Origin: Solen grandis | Lineage: Eukaryota; Mollusca; Bivalvia; Adapedonta; Solenidae | Direction: 5' to 3' | DNA: 64,000 nt | NCBI GenBank assembly: GCA_021229015.1 | Contig: CM037785.1 | Location: 43,608,543 to 43,672,542 of the forward strand | Shown: one piece after another, positions 17,358 through 26,125 of the stretch | Position numbering within the stretch: position 1 is the stretch's first letter | Layout of the letters: every line of letters starts with the position of its first letter | Notes under the pieces: model-generated | What the model was told of the DNA's origin: nothing | The model's database searches: none | Seen by the model: only the letters and a program-made list of their open reading frames with translations | Program-made: the position numbers and the translations under genes

Positions 17358-18225
17358 ATGTACCATATAATTTCCAATATTGATAAACCTATACACTTAC
17401 AACAATATATAGATAATAAACATGGAGATAAGAAAATTAGATTAAAAAGTTTTAATTATACTATAGGATGGTATAATATAGAAAATATTCAAATAATGGG
17501 TTTTTCAAATTCTCCACTCAAACATTTGAAAAAAAGGGTTTAGAATCAATAATAAAACATTTAAAAATGAATTGCATGAAGAAAATTTAAAAAAAAAAAA
17601 AAAAGAATGGAAGAGTTAGAAAATAAAAGAGAAAGAATGGAAAGAGAAAGAGAAAGAATAGAAGAGTTTGAAAGAGAAAGAGAAAGAATAGAAGAGTTTG
17701 AAAGAGAAAGAGAAAGAATGGAAAGAGAAAGAGAAAGAATAGAAAGAGAAAGATTAGAAAGAGAAAGAGAAATATTAGAAAATAAAAGAGTTTGAAAAGA
17801 AAGAGAAAAAGAATAGAAGATTTAAGAAAAAAAGAGAAAGAATGGAAAGAGAAAGAGAAAGAATAGAAAGAGAAAGAGAAAGAATGGAAAGAGAAAGAGA
17901 AAGATTAGAAAGAGAAAGAGAAAAAATTGAAAAAGAGAAAATAAAAGCTAATATTATTAGTAATTATAAACAATTATATATTCACCTTGAACAAATAAAT
18001 AGTACTTATAATTTTCATAATGGAGCACCTAGTAAAATCTTAGGAGTTGTTCCTGTTGAAAATAAATCATTTGGAGATATTGTTAATATTATTTTTGATA
18101 ATTCAGAGTATAAAAAATTAACTATGGGAAATATTTCTGAATTAACTATAAGTGTTCGTGATGAATGGGGGAAAAAAATAAATAATCATGGATTACCAAT
18201 GAGTTGTGTTTTAGAAATCATCTAA
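17358..18225 (+). pseudogene. Penton-like paralogue 1 with Glu/Arg coiled coil, frameshifted
   Basis: The N-terminus (MYHIISNIDKPIHLQQYIDN, GWYN) and C-terminus (NYKQLYIHLEQINSTYNFH, NHGLPMSCVLEII) closely match the intact next gene. The middle is replaced by a 17590-17945 tract of GAAAGA-type repeats that encodes runs such as MERERERIEEFERERERI, a predicted coiled coil. At least two frame changes occur, near 17515-17600 (after the conserved N-terminus, by an A run) and near 17795-17840. The result could be a decayed duplicate or a real domain-swapped variant obscured by homopolymer errors. The C-terminal block resembles a single jelly-roll minor capsid protein (YKKLTMGN, LTISVRDEWGKKINN); that assignment is tentative. 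Confidence 0.65.
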
Positions 18226-18250
18226 GGAACCGCTGGAACTTTGTTCCATT
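18223..18250. repeat. Hairpin module, GGAAC-TTT-GTTCC
   Basis: The perfect hairpin 18235-18247 is preceded by GGAACCGCT and lies between the stop of paralogue 1 and the start of paralogue 2. Confidence 0.85.
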
Positions 18251-18283
18251 AAATTATAAAAAATTTATTTTTTATCAATAAAA

Positions 18284-18997
18284 ATGAATCATATAATTTT
18301 TAATATTAATGAACCTATAAACCTACAACAATATATAGATAATAAACATGGAGATAAGAAAATTGGATTGAGAGGTTTTACTTATAATATAGGTTGGTAT
18401 AATTTAATTGAACAATGGATTGATACTAACATTCATAAATCCCCACCACCCAAAAAAATAATTTCAGATGGTTTTTATAATTTTCAACAAATAGTTGATG
18501 TATTTAAAAATTTTGACAACAGAATAACATTAACTGTTGATGAAAAAAATGGTATTGCTTGTTTAAAAGCAGAAGAATACCCAACAATAAGTTTAGTTAG
18601 TGATATAACCTATGGATTAATAATAACCAAAGAATTAAGAAAAATGTTAGGATTTAAAGAGAGTCATTATTTGGAAAATTCACCTCTTATTAACCTCCCA
18701 TGCTATGGTGAACAACCAATAGATTTAACTCCTTATAAACAATTATATATTCACCTTGAACAAATAAATAGTTCTTATAATTTTTTTAATGGTGCACCTA
18801 GTAATATTCTTGGTGTTATTCCGGTTGAAAATAAACCATTTGGGGATATTGTTAATATAAACTTTAGTAATCCAGAGTATAAAAAATTAACTATGGGAGA
18901 TATTTTTGAATTAAATATAAGTGTTCGTGATGAAAAAAGAAAAAAAATAGATAATCATGGATTACCAATGAGTTGTGTTTTAGAAATTATTCCTTAG
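18284..18997 (+). CDS. Penton-like (minor capsid) candidate, paralogue 2, 237 aa
   Basis: Intact copy of the duplicated gene. The N-terminal domain (MNHIIFNINEPINLQQYIDN; KIGLRGFTYNIGWYNL) is followed by a central part with GFYNFQQIVDVFKNF and ITKELRKMLGF, then the C-terminal block YKQLYIHLEQINSSYNFFNG, GVIPVENKPFGDIVNINF, YKKLTMGDIFELNISVRDE and NHGLPMSCVLEI. Proteins with this C-terminal block are common in animal Polintons. The short-strand pattern with a central RDExxxxIxN turn fits a single jelly roll, which in this lineage forms the vertex penton. This is inference from pattern, not a confirmed homology. Start context ATCAATAAAAATG. Confidence 0.65.
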   Translation: MNHIIFNINEPINLQQYIDNKHGDKKIGLRGFTYNIGWYNLIEQWIDTNIHKSPPPKKIISDGFYNFQQIVDVFKNFDNRITLTVDEKNGIACLKAEEYPTISLVSDITYGLIITKELRKMLGFKESHYLENSPLINLPCYGEQPIDLTPYKQLYIHLEQINSSYNFFNGAPSNILGVIPVENKPFGDIVNINFSNPEYKKLTMGDIFELNISVRDEKRKKIDNHGLPMSCVLEIIP

Positions 18998-19020
18998 TGT
19001 GTTCCATAGCTGAAATTTTA
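18996..19020. repeat. Degenerate module remnant
   Basis: AGTGTGTTCCATAGCTGAAA keeps the GTTCC and AGCTG words between two plus-strand genes; no paired arms remain. Confidence 0.35.
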
Positions 19021-19030
19021 TTCTATAAAA

Positions 19031-19567
19031 ATGAGCATATTTGGTTATAAAAAGTATATACTAGATGATAGTAAGATAGATTTATATTTTAATAATTTAA
19101 AGTCAAATTTAGAAAGTAAATTATTTAATAATTTAAAGTCAAATTTAGATAGAGAATTACTTGACACTTTAACAAAATTAGACCTTGTGGTAAAAAGAAT
19201 AGAGGAATCCTTAAAAAACATTACAATAAGTGCTGAAATAAAAGGTTCTTTATTTAAAGGTAAGGTGTTTTCATTTGGAAATGCTGGTAGAGAAAAAGAT
19301 GTTGGTTATGTTGTGATAAGGCGTGGTTATATTACTGGTATTGGTCTGTCGAGTAAAAGGACAAGTGGTGAAGTGCGAGTTGGTGTGTTGGTTGATGGAG
19401 AGCGTTTAAGTGGGTGTGATATTACTTTACAAACAACAACAGCAAAACATGTTAATTTTGAACGCCCTTTTTTAGTTGAGGCTGGAAGTGTTATTAATTT
19501 TGTTAGTCTGGTAGATAATACAACTGTAGTTAATACTGTTGCCTCGTTATTGTTTGAATTCAAATAA
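19031..19567 (+). CDS. Fibre-like protein with beta-rich C-terminal domain, 178 aa
   Basis: The N-terminal half is helical and has an internal near-repeat (FNNLKSNLESKL / FNNLKSNLDREL, residues about 20-42), then an amphipathic helix LDTLTKLDLVVKRIEESLKN typical of a trimeric coiled-coil stalk. The C-terminal half (about 70-178) is short beta strands: GYVVIRRGYITGIGLSS, GEVRVGVLVDGERLSG, ERPFLVEAGSVINFVSL. This resembles viral and phage tip domains (knob or collar type) in layout. Codons in this half are clearly richer in G and C than in neighbouring genes (about 19310-19520), which suggests separate acquisition. A spike or receptor-binding role is inferred from architecture and position beside the penton-like genes. 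Confidence 0.55.
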   Translation: MSIFGYKKYILDDSKIDLYFNNLKSNLESKLFNNLKSNLDRELLDTLTKLDLVVKRIEESLKNITISAEIKGSLFKGKVFSFGNAGREKDVGYVVIRRGYITGIGLSSKRTSGEVRVGVLVDGERLSGCDITLQTTTAKHVNFERPFLVEAGSVINFVSLVDNTTVVNTVASLLFEFK

Positions 19568-19578
19568 TATATTTAAAA

Positions 19579-20241
19579 ATGAAGCAACCAACGGCCCCAA
19601 ATTTATACCCTGATTTAAATAGTGAATCTAGTCCGGACTATAAAACAGCTACGCATCCGGACTTTATCCGTAGTGCAGAGCAGCCGGAAGTGGAACTCCA
19701 GGAACCAAGTCAAAATTATAGATTACAAAAAATCTCAGAGATTGAAAAAACATTAATTAATGAGAGAGATACTCGTAAAACATTATATAAAAAATATAAA
19801 AGAGGAATAAATATAACAGATGGAGTAGACACAGCTTTTATGTCTGCTAGTATAATTATAGGAACTATTGGTTTAATTGTTCCTATTCTACTTCCGTTAG
19901 AAATTGTCGCTCTTGTATGTGGAGGAGTTGGAGCCTCTATAAAAATTGTTAGGCTTAGATTTATGAATAAAATTAAAAAACATGATAATATTAAAACTAT
20001 TGCTAACAGTAAATTAAATAGTATAAAAAATTTAATCTCTAAAGCTTTAACAGATGGAGAGATATCTGAACAAGAATTTAAACTTATATTAGATGAATTA
20101 GAAAAATATAATGAGCTTAAACAATTAACAAAAAACTCTGCGGTTCCAAAAAACTATTCAGAAGAAGAAAGGCAAAAATTAATAGAACAGGGGAGAAAAG
20201 AGGCAATGGAGATAATATCCAAAAATATAAAAACTGTATAA
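19579..20241 (+). CDS. Conserved Polinton membrane protein, 220 aa
   Basis: A proline-rich N-terminus (PTAPNLYPDLNSES) is followed by a module-derived insert (HPDFIRSAEQPEVELQEP). The conserved core comes next: RLQKISEIEKTLINERDTRK, LYKKYKRGINITDGVDTAF, a hydrophobic hairpin ASIIIGTIGLIVPILLPLEI plus VALVCGGVGASIKIV, then KKHDNIKTIANSKLNSIKNL and ALTDGEISEQEFKLILDELE. The pattern is very widespread in animal Polintons. The central membrane-seeking segment suggests a membrane or fusion-type role, but nothing is proven. The last about ten codons and the stop lie inside the right TIR (from 20210). Start context ATTTAAAAATG, 11 bp after the fibre-like gene. Confidence 0.8.
   Translation: MKQPTAPNLYPDLNSESSPDYKTATHPDFIRSAEQPEVELQEPSQNYRLQKISEIEKTLINERDTRKTLYKKYKRGINITDGVDTAFMSASIIIGTIGLIVPILLPLEIVALVCGGVGASIKIVRLRFMNKIKKHDNIKTIANSKLNSIKNLISKALTDGEISEQEFKLILDELEKYNELKQLTKNSAVPKNYSEEERQKLIEQGRKEAMEIISKNIKTV
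19629..19690. repeat. Hairpin-module cluster, CGGAC-TTT-ATCCG, in coding sequence
   Basis: The palindrome TAGTCCGGACTA (19629-19640), the core CGGACTTTATCCG (19658-19670, one arm mismatch) and GTGCAGAGCAGCCGGAAG follow in order. All are in frame near the N-terminus of the 220-aa gene. Confidence 0.8.
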
Positions 20242-20556
20242 TATTGAATTTTTATAATACGTTAGAAAACCCTCCTCCTCCATATTCAGAGTGGTAAAAA
20301 ATGGTTCAGGAAAAAAACATAATTTTCTTTATTTTTTTCATTGTTGTTTTTTTTAAATTTTACATTAATGTGATTTTTTTGATTTTACATTAGTGTGATT
20401 TTTTTGATTTTTTTTAACTAATAGTAGTATAGGTATTGAGAGTGTTTGCTTTTTGGGGGTTTACACATGATAAGCCAGGCGCGCGGATTAGCGCGTCTGG
20501 ATTTTGAAGTGTGTTAGACCCGCAGTGAGCTAGATACTCTCAATACCTATACTACT
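20210..20556 (-). repeat. Polinton right terminal inverted repeat (347 bp)
   Basis: Reverse complement of 6094-6440 with one mismatch found. It ends CTCTCAATACCTATACTACT and includes the 134-bp concentric palindrome at 20423-20556. Confidence 0.95.
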
Positions 20557-20562
20557 CACGTG
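20557..20562. repeat. Polinton target-site duplication, right copy (CACGTG)
   Basis: Identical to 6088-6093 and directly abuts the element end. Confidence 0.9.
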
Positions 20563-21593
20563 ACCAAGGGTGGCAGACTAATTAAACTCGTAAGTAATTG
20601 TTTCCTGCTGGTTTCGGTTGCATTGCAACGGTTATTTTCATGGGTTATTCCAAGATAAATGAAATGAGCATGCCGGCTTACCGCATTTAGATCGAGATAT
20701 TATCAACCAAGTGTTATTGCAAAAACACATTTTATTAAAATGAAATGATAATCAAAGAGTTTCCCATGGTTTTATTTTTCGTGAGATTTAAATTTTATCT
20801 GTATGACTGTCATAAATTGGTGATTGATAGCGTCTGTGTTTTTCTACGTTCTTAGTTCATATTAATATAAAATCTGAAACCAAGACTGGTAGGTCGGTCT
20901 GTGACATCATTGTTCAGTATTCAATGAATACCAAACGAGCGCGTGTATGAATATAATCACAAAATATAGCACCTAACAGCACAGTTTTGCGGTATATCTT
21001 GACATATATTCATTGCCCATTTAGCGAAATGGGTAAACACTTGCCAAATGCGTTTGGGGGGTTAGACGGTGCCATCAATTCATCCCCGGAACTGAGAGAC
21101 ATTCGCTAAATCACACAACTGTTTTGATTAATGTTTATGTCTTTCCTCCACATGCAAGAGTGTTTCTGGAACACATGCCTAGTTTGTTACGGCTTAAGAC
21201 TTGGTGATGAGTTCCAACTGGTCGTGTAACAATAAGGTGATATAGTTACATCCATCATAATCAATAATTTGATATCTAAAATGCGTTGTACGTGAAAATG
21301 GGGTTATATGCGGTGGCATTAAAAGGGACATGTGAAATATCTTCATATCGCGTGAGTATGCGATGTTTATCAATTAATCAATCTACCACATACGAACGTG
21401 ATAACTACTCCGTGCGAACAAAATATCTTCCATGTCCCTTATGTCATCATAGTTATGAGGTCTTGGTAGTTATGGATGGTCAGTGTCATGGCGATCATTG
21501 AAACCAATCTCTTCCCAAGCTCTTCCCTTTATTTGATTTTTATGTTGCAGGTTTCAGATGGTCTAAATTGATCATTTATGGACTGTGTATATA
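20563..21593. other. Non-coding host sequence right of the Polinton
   Basis: No exon, RNA gene or known repeat family recognised. Confidence 0.4.
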
Positions 21594-22180
21594 CAATACA
21601 ATACAATACAAATAGTTTATTGCATATAAACATTAACATGTTTCATAGCAATGTACAAACGACAAAAGGCATGGTTTTTGCAGGAACACATGATGCTATA
21701 AAGTGCATAATAAAGCATTTTACTTTTCATAATATGAAATAGGGATATAATTATTATGAAATAGAAAATGTTGAAAAACAGTACGGTACTGAAATCACGG
21801 ATGTGTATGGTATAAGAATTATCTATGAAATCCTAACAAGACTAGCATAATAAATATATTTGGATAGACTAATAACAGTGCTTCGGGATGCAGCTCTCAT
21901 CAAATTGATAAATATTTGTTTGGTCGACCATGTATAATAATACCGCTTAATGTATTTTGATCTGAGATTAGAGTATTTTGGACAGGTAAGTAAAAAAAAT
22001 GGTATTCTGTTTCTAATTGACCTGTGTTACAGTTTTGACATATTCTTTCGTTTCTAGGGATATAAATATTACGCCAATGTTCTATTGCTAGGTTGTGTGG
22101 TGACGTACGAAATTTGGCAAGTGCTGTTCTAAATTTAGTCTCTGTTATAGTATCGAGATAATATTCAAAATTAAACTAGT
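21594..22180 (-). mobile_element. 5'-truncated LINE, reverse-transcriptase C-terminal region
   Basis: On the minus strand 22180-21823 encodes the end of a non-LTR retrotransposon ORF2: FRTALAKFRTSPHNLAIEHW, then the zinc-knuckle-like ERICQNCNTGQLETEYHF, CPKYSNLRSKYIKRYYY and a stop at 21823-21825. A one-base shift at the T run encoding HFF breaks the frame. Downstream, the 3' end carries a short ATTGT-type tandem tail near 21594-21612. CR1/Jockey-like clades have such C-terminal CxxC...H segments; the clade is not assigned. Confidence 0.75.
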
Positions 22181-23984
22181 GTTTAAATAGACAATAAGTA
22201 TCAAGACGAGTTGAGTTATTAATCGATGAATACCAGTTTTGCATATAAATGTCTAATATTCTTTATATACAATGCATTTATATGTTTTGTAACAAGCTTA
22301 AGAAAGTTTGTTTTTCATTATCGTTTCAATGTAAACAAAACTATTTCTTCGAGCTTTATTGTGCAAGACTCTATAAATGTTTGTTAGCTTATGTTTGACA
22401 ATGTGTATTCTTTGATTACCATGGGATTACAGAATTTTTGTGTTTTATGTTGTTTTATGTTTAGCTACAATTTATTAATGTTAAAATTTTAAAAAATATC
22501 ATACGGATTTCAAAATAAAAAGACCTTAATTGTTTAAAGGAATAGATTACGAGTTTACAGAGTTTTAATATGAAAATAGGTCTACAAAAAGAAGAAAAAA
22601 CCATGTCTACAATTTACAAAAATACATATAATTTTGACGTATTGTACATAATAGTACGTCATATATGTTAAGTGTATACTGAAACCAATTTATATCAATT
22701 CCGTGAAAAAAATGAATGTTAGAAATTAATTTAAACCAAAACCCTTTCAGGAAGGGTACGTTCAATCCTAAAAGAATGCTTTGCCCCTTCAAAATGTATC
22801 AAAAAGACATTATTGCAGTGAATTATATGTTGTGCATGAATATTATACATCCGAAGTCAAATCCATTTTTGTCATTGATTGTCTAGACACGTGCTATCAA
22901 TTTTACAAACTACAGTAGCGAAATTAGAGTTCCGTCTATTTATCAATACTGCATGGTATGTGTTATAAGTAATGGATAACTCAAACACACGGATTACTGT
23001 AATACATATACCGAGAGTTGAGAGCGAACTATGTCACGTGACGTTTTTGTACAAAATCAATTTTTTCACAAATGTGATCTCAAAGAAAATGTCTGTATAT
23101 AATTGAAAAAAAAAGACCTGGTTACCTATAATAGTGCCATAAAAATCATATATTTTATGTAAGAAAACATATATAATGAAATATATTATAAACATTTAGA
23201 CATTTATGTTTAGAATACACAAGAATAACATCATAGAGAGTTTAAAATGTTCTTTTATAGTTTTGTTTTTAACTTACAGTCAGGGCCATTATGAATCAAT
23301 TTACATAAAATCATGTAAATGGGAATCAATCATTTCGTATATAAATAGTATTAAATAACGGACTGTGTTCATTATATAGATCAGGCGTACGTTCAGTATG
23401 CCAAACAGTATGCAGCCGTAGGCTTAGTCAGATATGGAGTTTACCCAGGCATGCTGTTCACGTGCACCTCATGCTGTACATGGGTGTTACAGTGAGACAG
23501 TTTAGCGTACATTTGCATACGGTTTTGGGATTTCAGACACTGCTTTGAGTGCGAACATTTAAAAACTTTCCCTGCCAAAAAGATACATACCCAACTAAAG
23601 AACTTCTAAGAGGTATAATAAAAAAAATCAATCTTTAAGAGCCTATAAAAAGGATGAAATATGATAAAAAAATAAATTCTACAAGATGGATAATAAAATC
23701 CTATATGTTGTGAAATGTGTTTCCCAAATAATGTGTAAGAATTGGTTTATATGGAATATTTATCTATTGGCTTCTCTTACAATTGAGAAAAACATTATAT
23801 TTATCATTTTTATTTATCAATTTATTGGTTCCGTAAACTGTGAAATACTTCAAAGCTGAGTATGCCACATTGGACTGTCACTGCATTTCTTCAGGATTGT
23901 TGCTGTTTGCTGTAATGCTTTTGAAAATAACTTTTGTGAGTAGAGTTCTATTGATTTATCCATACCTGACACACCTTCATAAAC
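22181..23984. other. Non-coding host sequence
   Basis: No gene or repeat family recognised in this AT-rich stretch. Confidence 0.4.
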
Positions 23985-24262
23985 TGATCCCGTGGCCGAA
24001 TGGTCAGAGCGTCCGCCTCGGAAGCGGGAGGTCGTGGGTTCGATCCCCGGCCGTGACATACAAAAGTCGTAAAAATGGTACTGGTATAGCTCCCTTTCTT
24101 GGCGCTTAGAATATGAGGGTAGTTCCAGGACAGGTTGGTCCGGTGTTAGGTTAATTTGACTGAGTTTGGTATCATGCCACATGTCTACGGCGTGATACTG
24201 CAGTGTGGCTCAAGTAGACATCGCCTCCAAATGACTAAAATACTGTCGGTGGGACATAAACA
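23985..24262 (+). mobile_element. tRNA-derived SINE (family 1), best-preserved copy
   Basis: An intact tRNA-like head (GTGGCCGAATGGTCAGAGCG, GGGTTCGATCCCCGGCC) gives clear A and B boxes. The body has AGTCGTAAAAATGGTACTGG, GACAGGTTGGTCCGGTGT and GGTATCATGCCACATGTCTA, and a tail near GTGGGACATAAA. Frames on either strand here are SINE translations. Confidence 0.85.
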
Positions 24263-24681
24263 CCTTCATAAATTATTGTCAAGAAAATTTGACAACAGGA
24301 TAGAGTATCTAGAAACATAAGTTCAAAGCATCCATACTCCTTTAAAATGATTACTATATTATTGTTTGCTTTTCTTTCAAAGCGTATATCGGTTAAAAAA
24401 TGTGGATTTCCGGTGATGTATTTAAGGATTAAACATCTATATGTGGAGCGAATAAGCAATAAATTGGATGGTGAATTTTCAGATTTCGAAGTATTTGTAT
24501 GAAAAAAGAGCTATTCCACCCTTTTATATTTCCTCAATAGTTAGCCATGTCTCTTCATTGTGATGCTGGCTCCTTTGAGAAATTCTTGGTGTGGTTGGTT
24601 CAAGCTCGTCAAACACCGAACATGATGATGGGGAAAATGTACTGAAAAAAGGCTCAAAACACCAAACAATCAAACAATAGG

Positions 24682-25655
24682 ATCATAATAGATGGCGTCA
24701 TGGTGTAAAAGATAAATACAAAGCCTAGTTTGACCAGTCTTTGGAAATCAACAACCGTGCAGGCGTAGGCGTATGCATCACAAATGGACGTATACTACAC
24801 CCGGTCTTCCATAATACACCCCCTGTCCTATAATGGACGTATACTACACCCTTCTCCTATAATGGACGTATACTACAACCGTTTTCCATAATGGACGTAT
24901 ATTACATTCACTCTTCAATAATGGACGTATACTACACCTCTTCCATAATGGACGTTTACAATGCCCCTCTCCTGTAATGGCCGTATTCACCCCGTCTCCC
25001 ATAATGACGTATACTGCAGTCCGTCTCCCATAATGGACGTATACTACACCCCGTCTTCCATAATGGTCGTATTCTTCACCCCGTCTCCTAAAATTGACGT
25101 ATACTACACCCCGTCTTCCATAATGGTCGTATTCTTCACCCCGTCTTCTAAAATTGACGTATACTACACACCGTCTTCCATAATGGACGTATACTACACC
25201 CCGTCTTCCATATTGGACGTATACTACACCCCGAACCTACAATGGACGTATACTTCACTCCGTCTTCAATATTTGACGTATACTACACCCCGTCTTCCGA
25301 TATGAACGTATATTACACCCCGACACCTACAATGGACGTATACTACACTCCGTCTCCCATAAAGGACGTATACTACACCCCGTTTTCCATATTGGACGTA
25401 TACTACACCCCGTCTTCCATAATGGACGTATACTACACCCCGTCTCCTATAACGGACGTATTTTACACCCCGTCTCCTATAAAGGACGTATACTGTACCC
25501 TCTTCCATAATGGACGTATACTTCACCCCCTCTCTTATAAAGAACGTATACTGTGATGCATACGCCTACGCCTGCACGGTTGATGATTTCCAAATACTGT
25601 ACTGTACAAACTAGGCTAGTATTTATCTTTTACTCCATTACGCAATCTAATATTA
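24682..25655. mobile_element. Minisatellite bounded by about 100-bp inverted repeats
   Basis: 24682-24780 and 25555-25655 are inverted copies of each other (shared word GATGCATACGCCTACGCC and continuing), bracketing a 30-bp tandem array. No transposase is present. Bivalve genomes contain MITE-like elements with internal tandem arrays, and this has the same plan; the family is not assigned. Confidence 0.65.
24783..25552. repeat. 30-bp minisatellite, array 1
   Basis: About 25 units built on ATGGACGTATACTACACCCC plus GTCTTCCATA. As 30 is a multiple of three, the array is open in several frames and yields artificial DVYYTPSSIM repeats; these are not genes. Confidence 0.9.
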
Positions 25656-25658
25656 TCC

Positions 25659-26125
25659 TAATGGACGTATACTACTCCTCGTCTCCCATAATGGACGTAT
25701 ACTACACCCCGTTTTTAATAATGGACGTATACTACACCCCGTTTTAATAATGGACGTATACTACACCCCGTTTCTAATAATGGACGTATACTACACCCTG
25801 TCTTTCATAATGGACTTATTCTTCAACCCCGTCTCCTATAATGGACGTATACTACACCCCTTTTCCCAAAATGGACGTATACTACACCTCGTCTCACATA
25901 ATTGACGTATACTACGCCTCCTCTTCCCATTTTGGAGGTATACTTCACCCCCTATCCTATAATGGACGTTTTCTTCACCCCGTCCTCCATAATGGACGTA
26001 TACTACACGCCCTCTTCCAAAATGGACGTATACTACAACCCCTATCCTATAATGGACATATTCTTTACCCCTCTTCCAGAATGGACGTATACTACACCGC
26101 TCTTCTTTAATGGACATATCCTATA
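25659..26125. repeat. 30-bp minisatellite, array 2
   Basis: About 15 more units of the same family, resuming directly after the right inverted repeat of array 1, with more diverged copies toward the right end. Confidence 0.85.

Larger units (their letters stand above)
6094..20556. mobile_element. Polinton/Maverick element, 14,463 bp
   Basis: The element has 347-bp terminal inverted repeats, 6-bp CACGTG duplications and the Polinton gene set: retroviral-type integrase, polymerase B, FtsK/HerA-type packaging ATPase, double jelly-roll capsid protein and several conserved Polinton proteins. Genes are tightly packed, with intergenic gaps often under 60 bp, and the whole is strongly AT-rich compared with the flanks. 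The TIRs differ at one position in 347, which suggests recent insertion. Integrase and polymerase are disrupted as read; most structural-type genes are open. The maturation protease usual in Polintons was not found. Genes are read from both strands, in convergent and divergent pairs. Confidence 0.97.

Noticed and set aside
23985..24060. Functional tRNA gene
   Set aside because: The tRNA-like head is joined to the dispersed SINE body and tail, and the same structure recurs in the window.
24961..26117. Open frames with repeating DVYYTPSSIM or RRRGVVYVHYG peptides on both strands
   Set aside because: They are translations of a 30-bp minisatellite, open in several frames because 30 is divisible by three.
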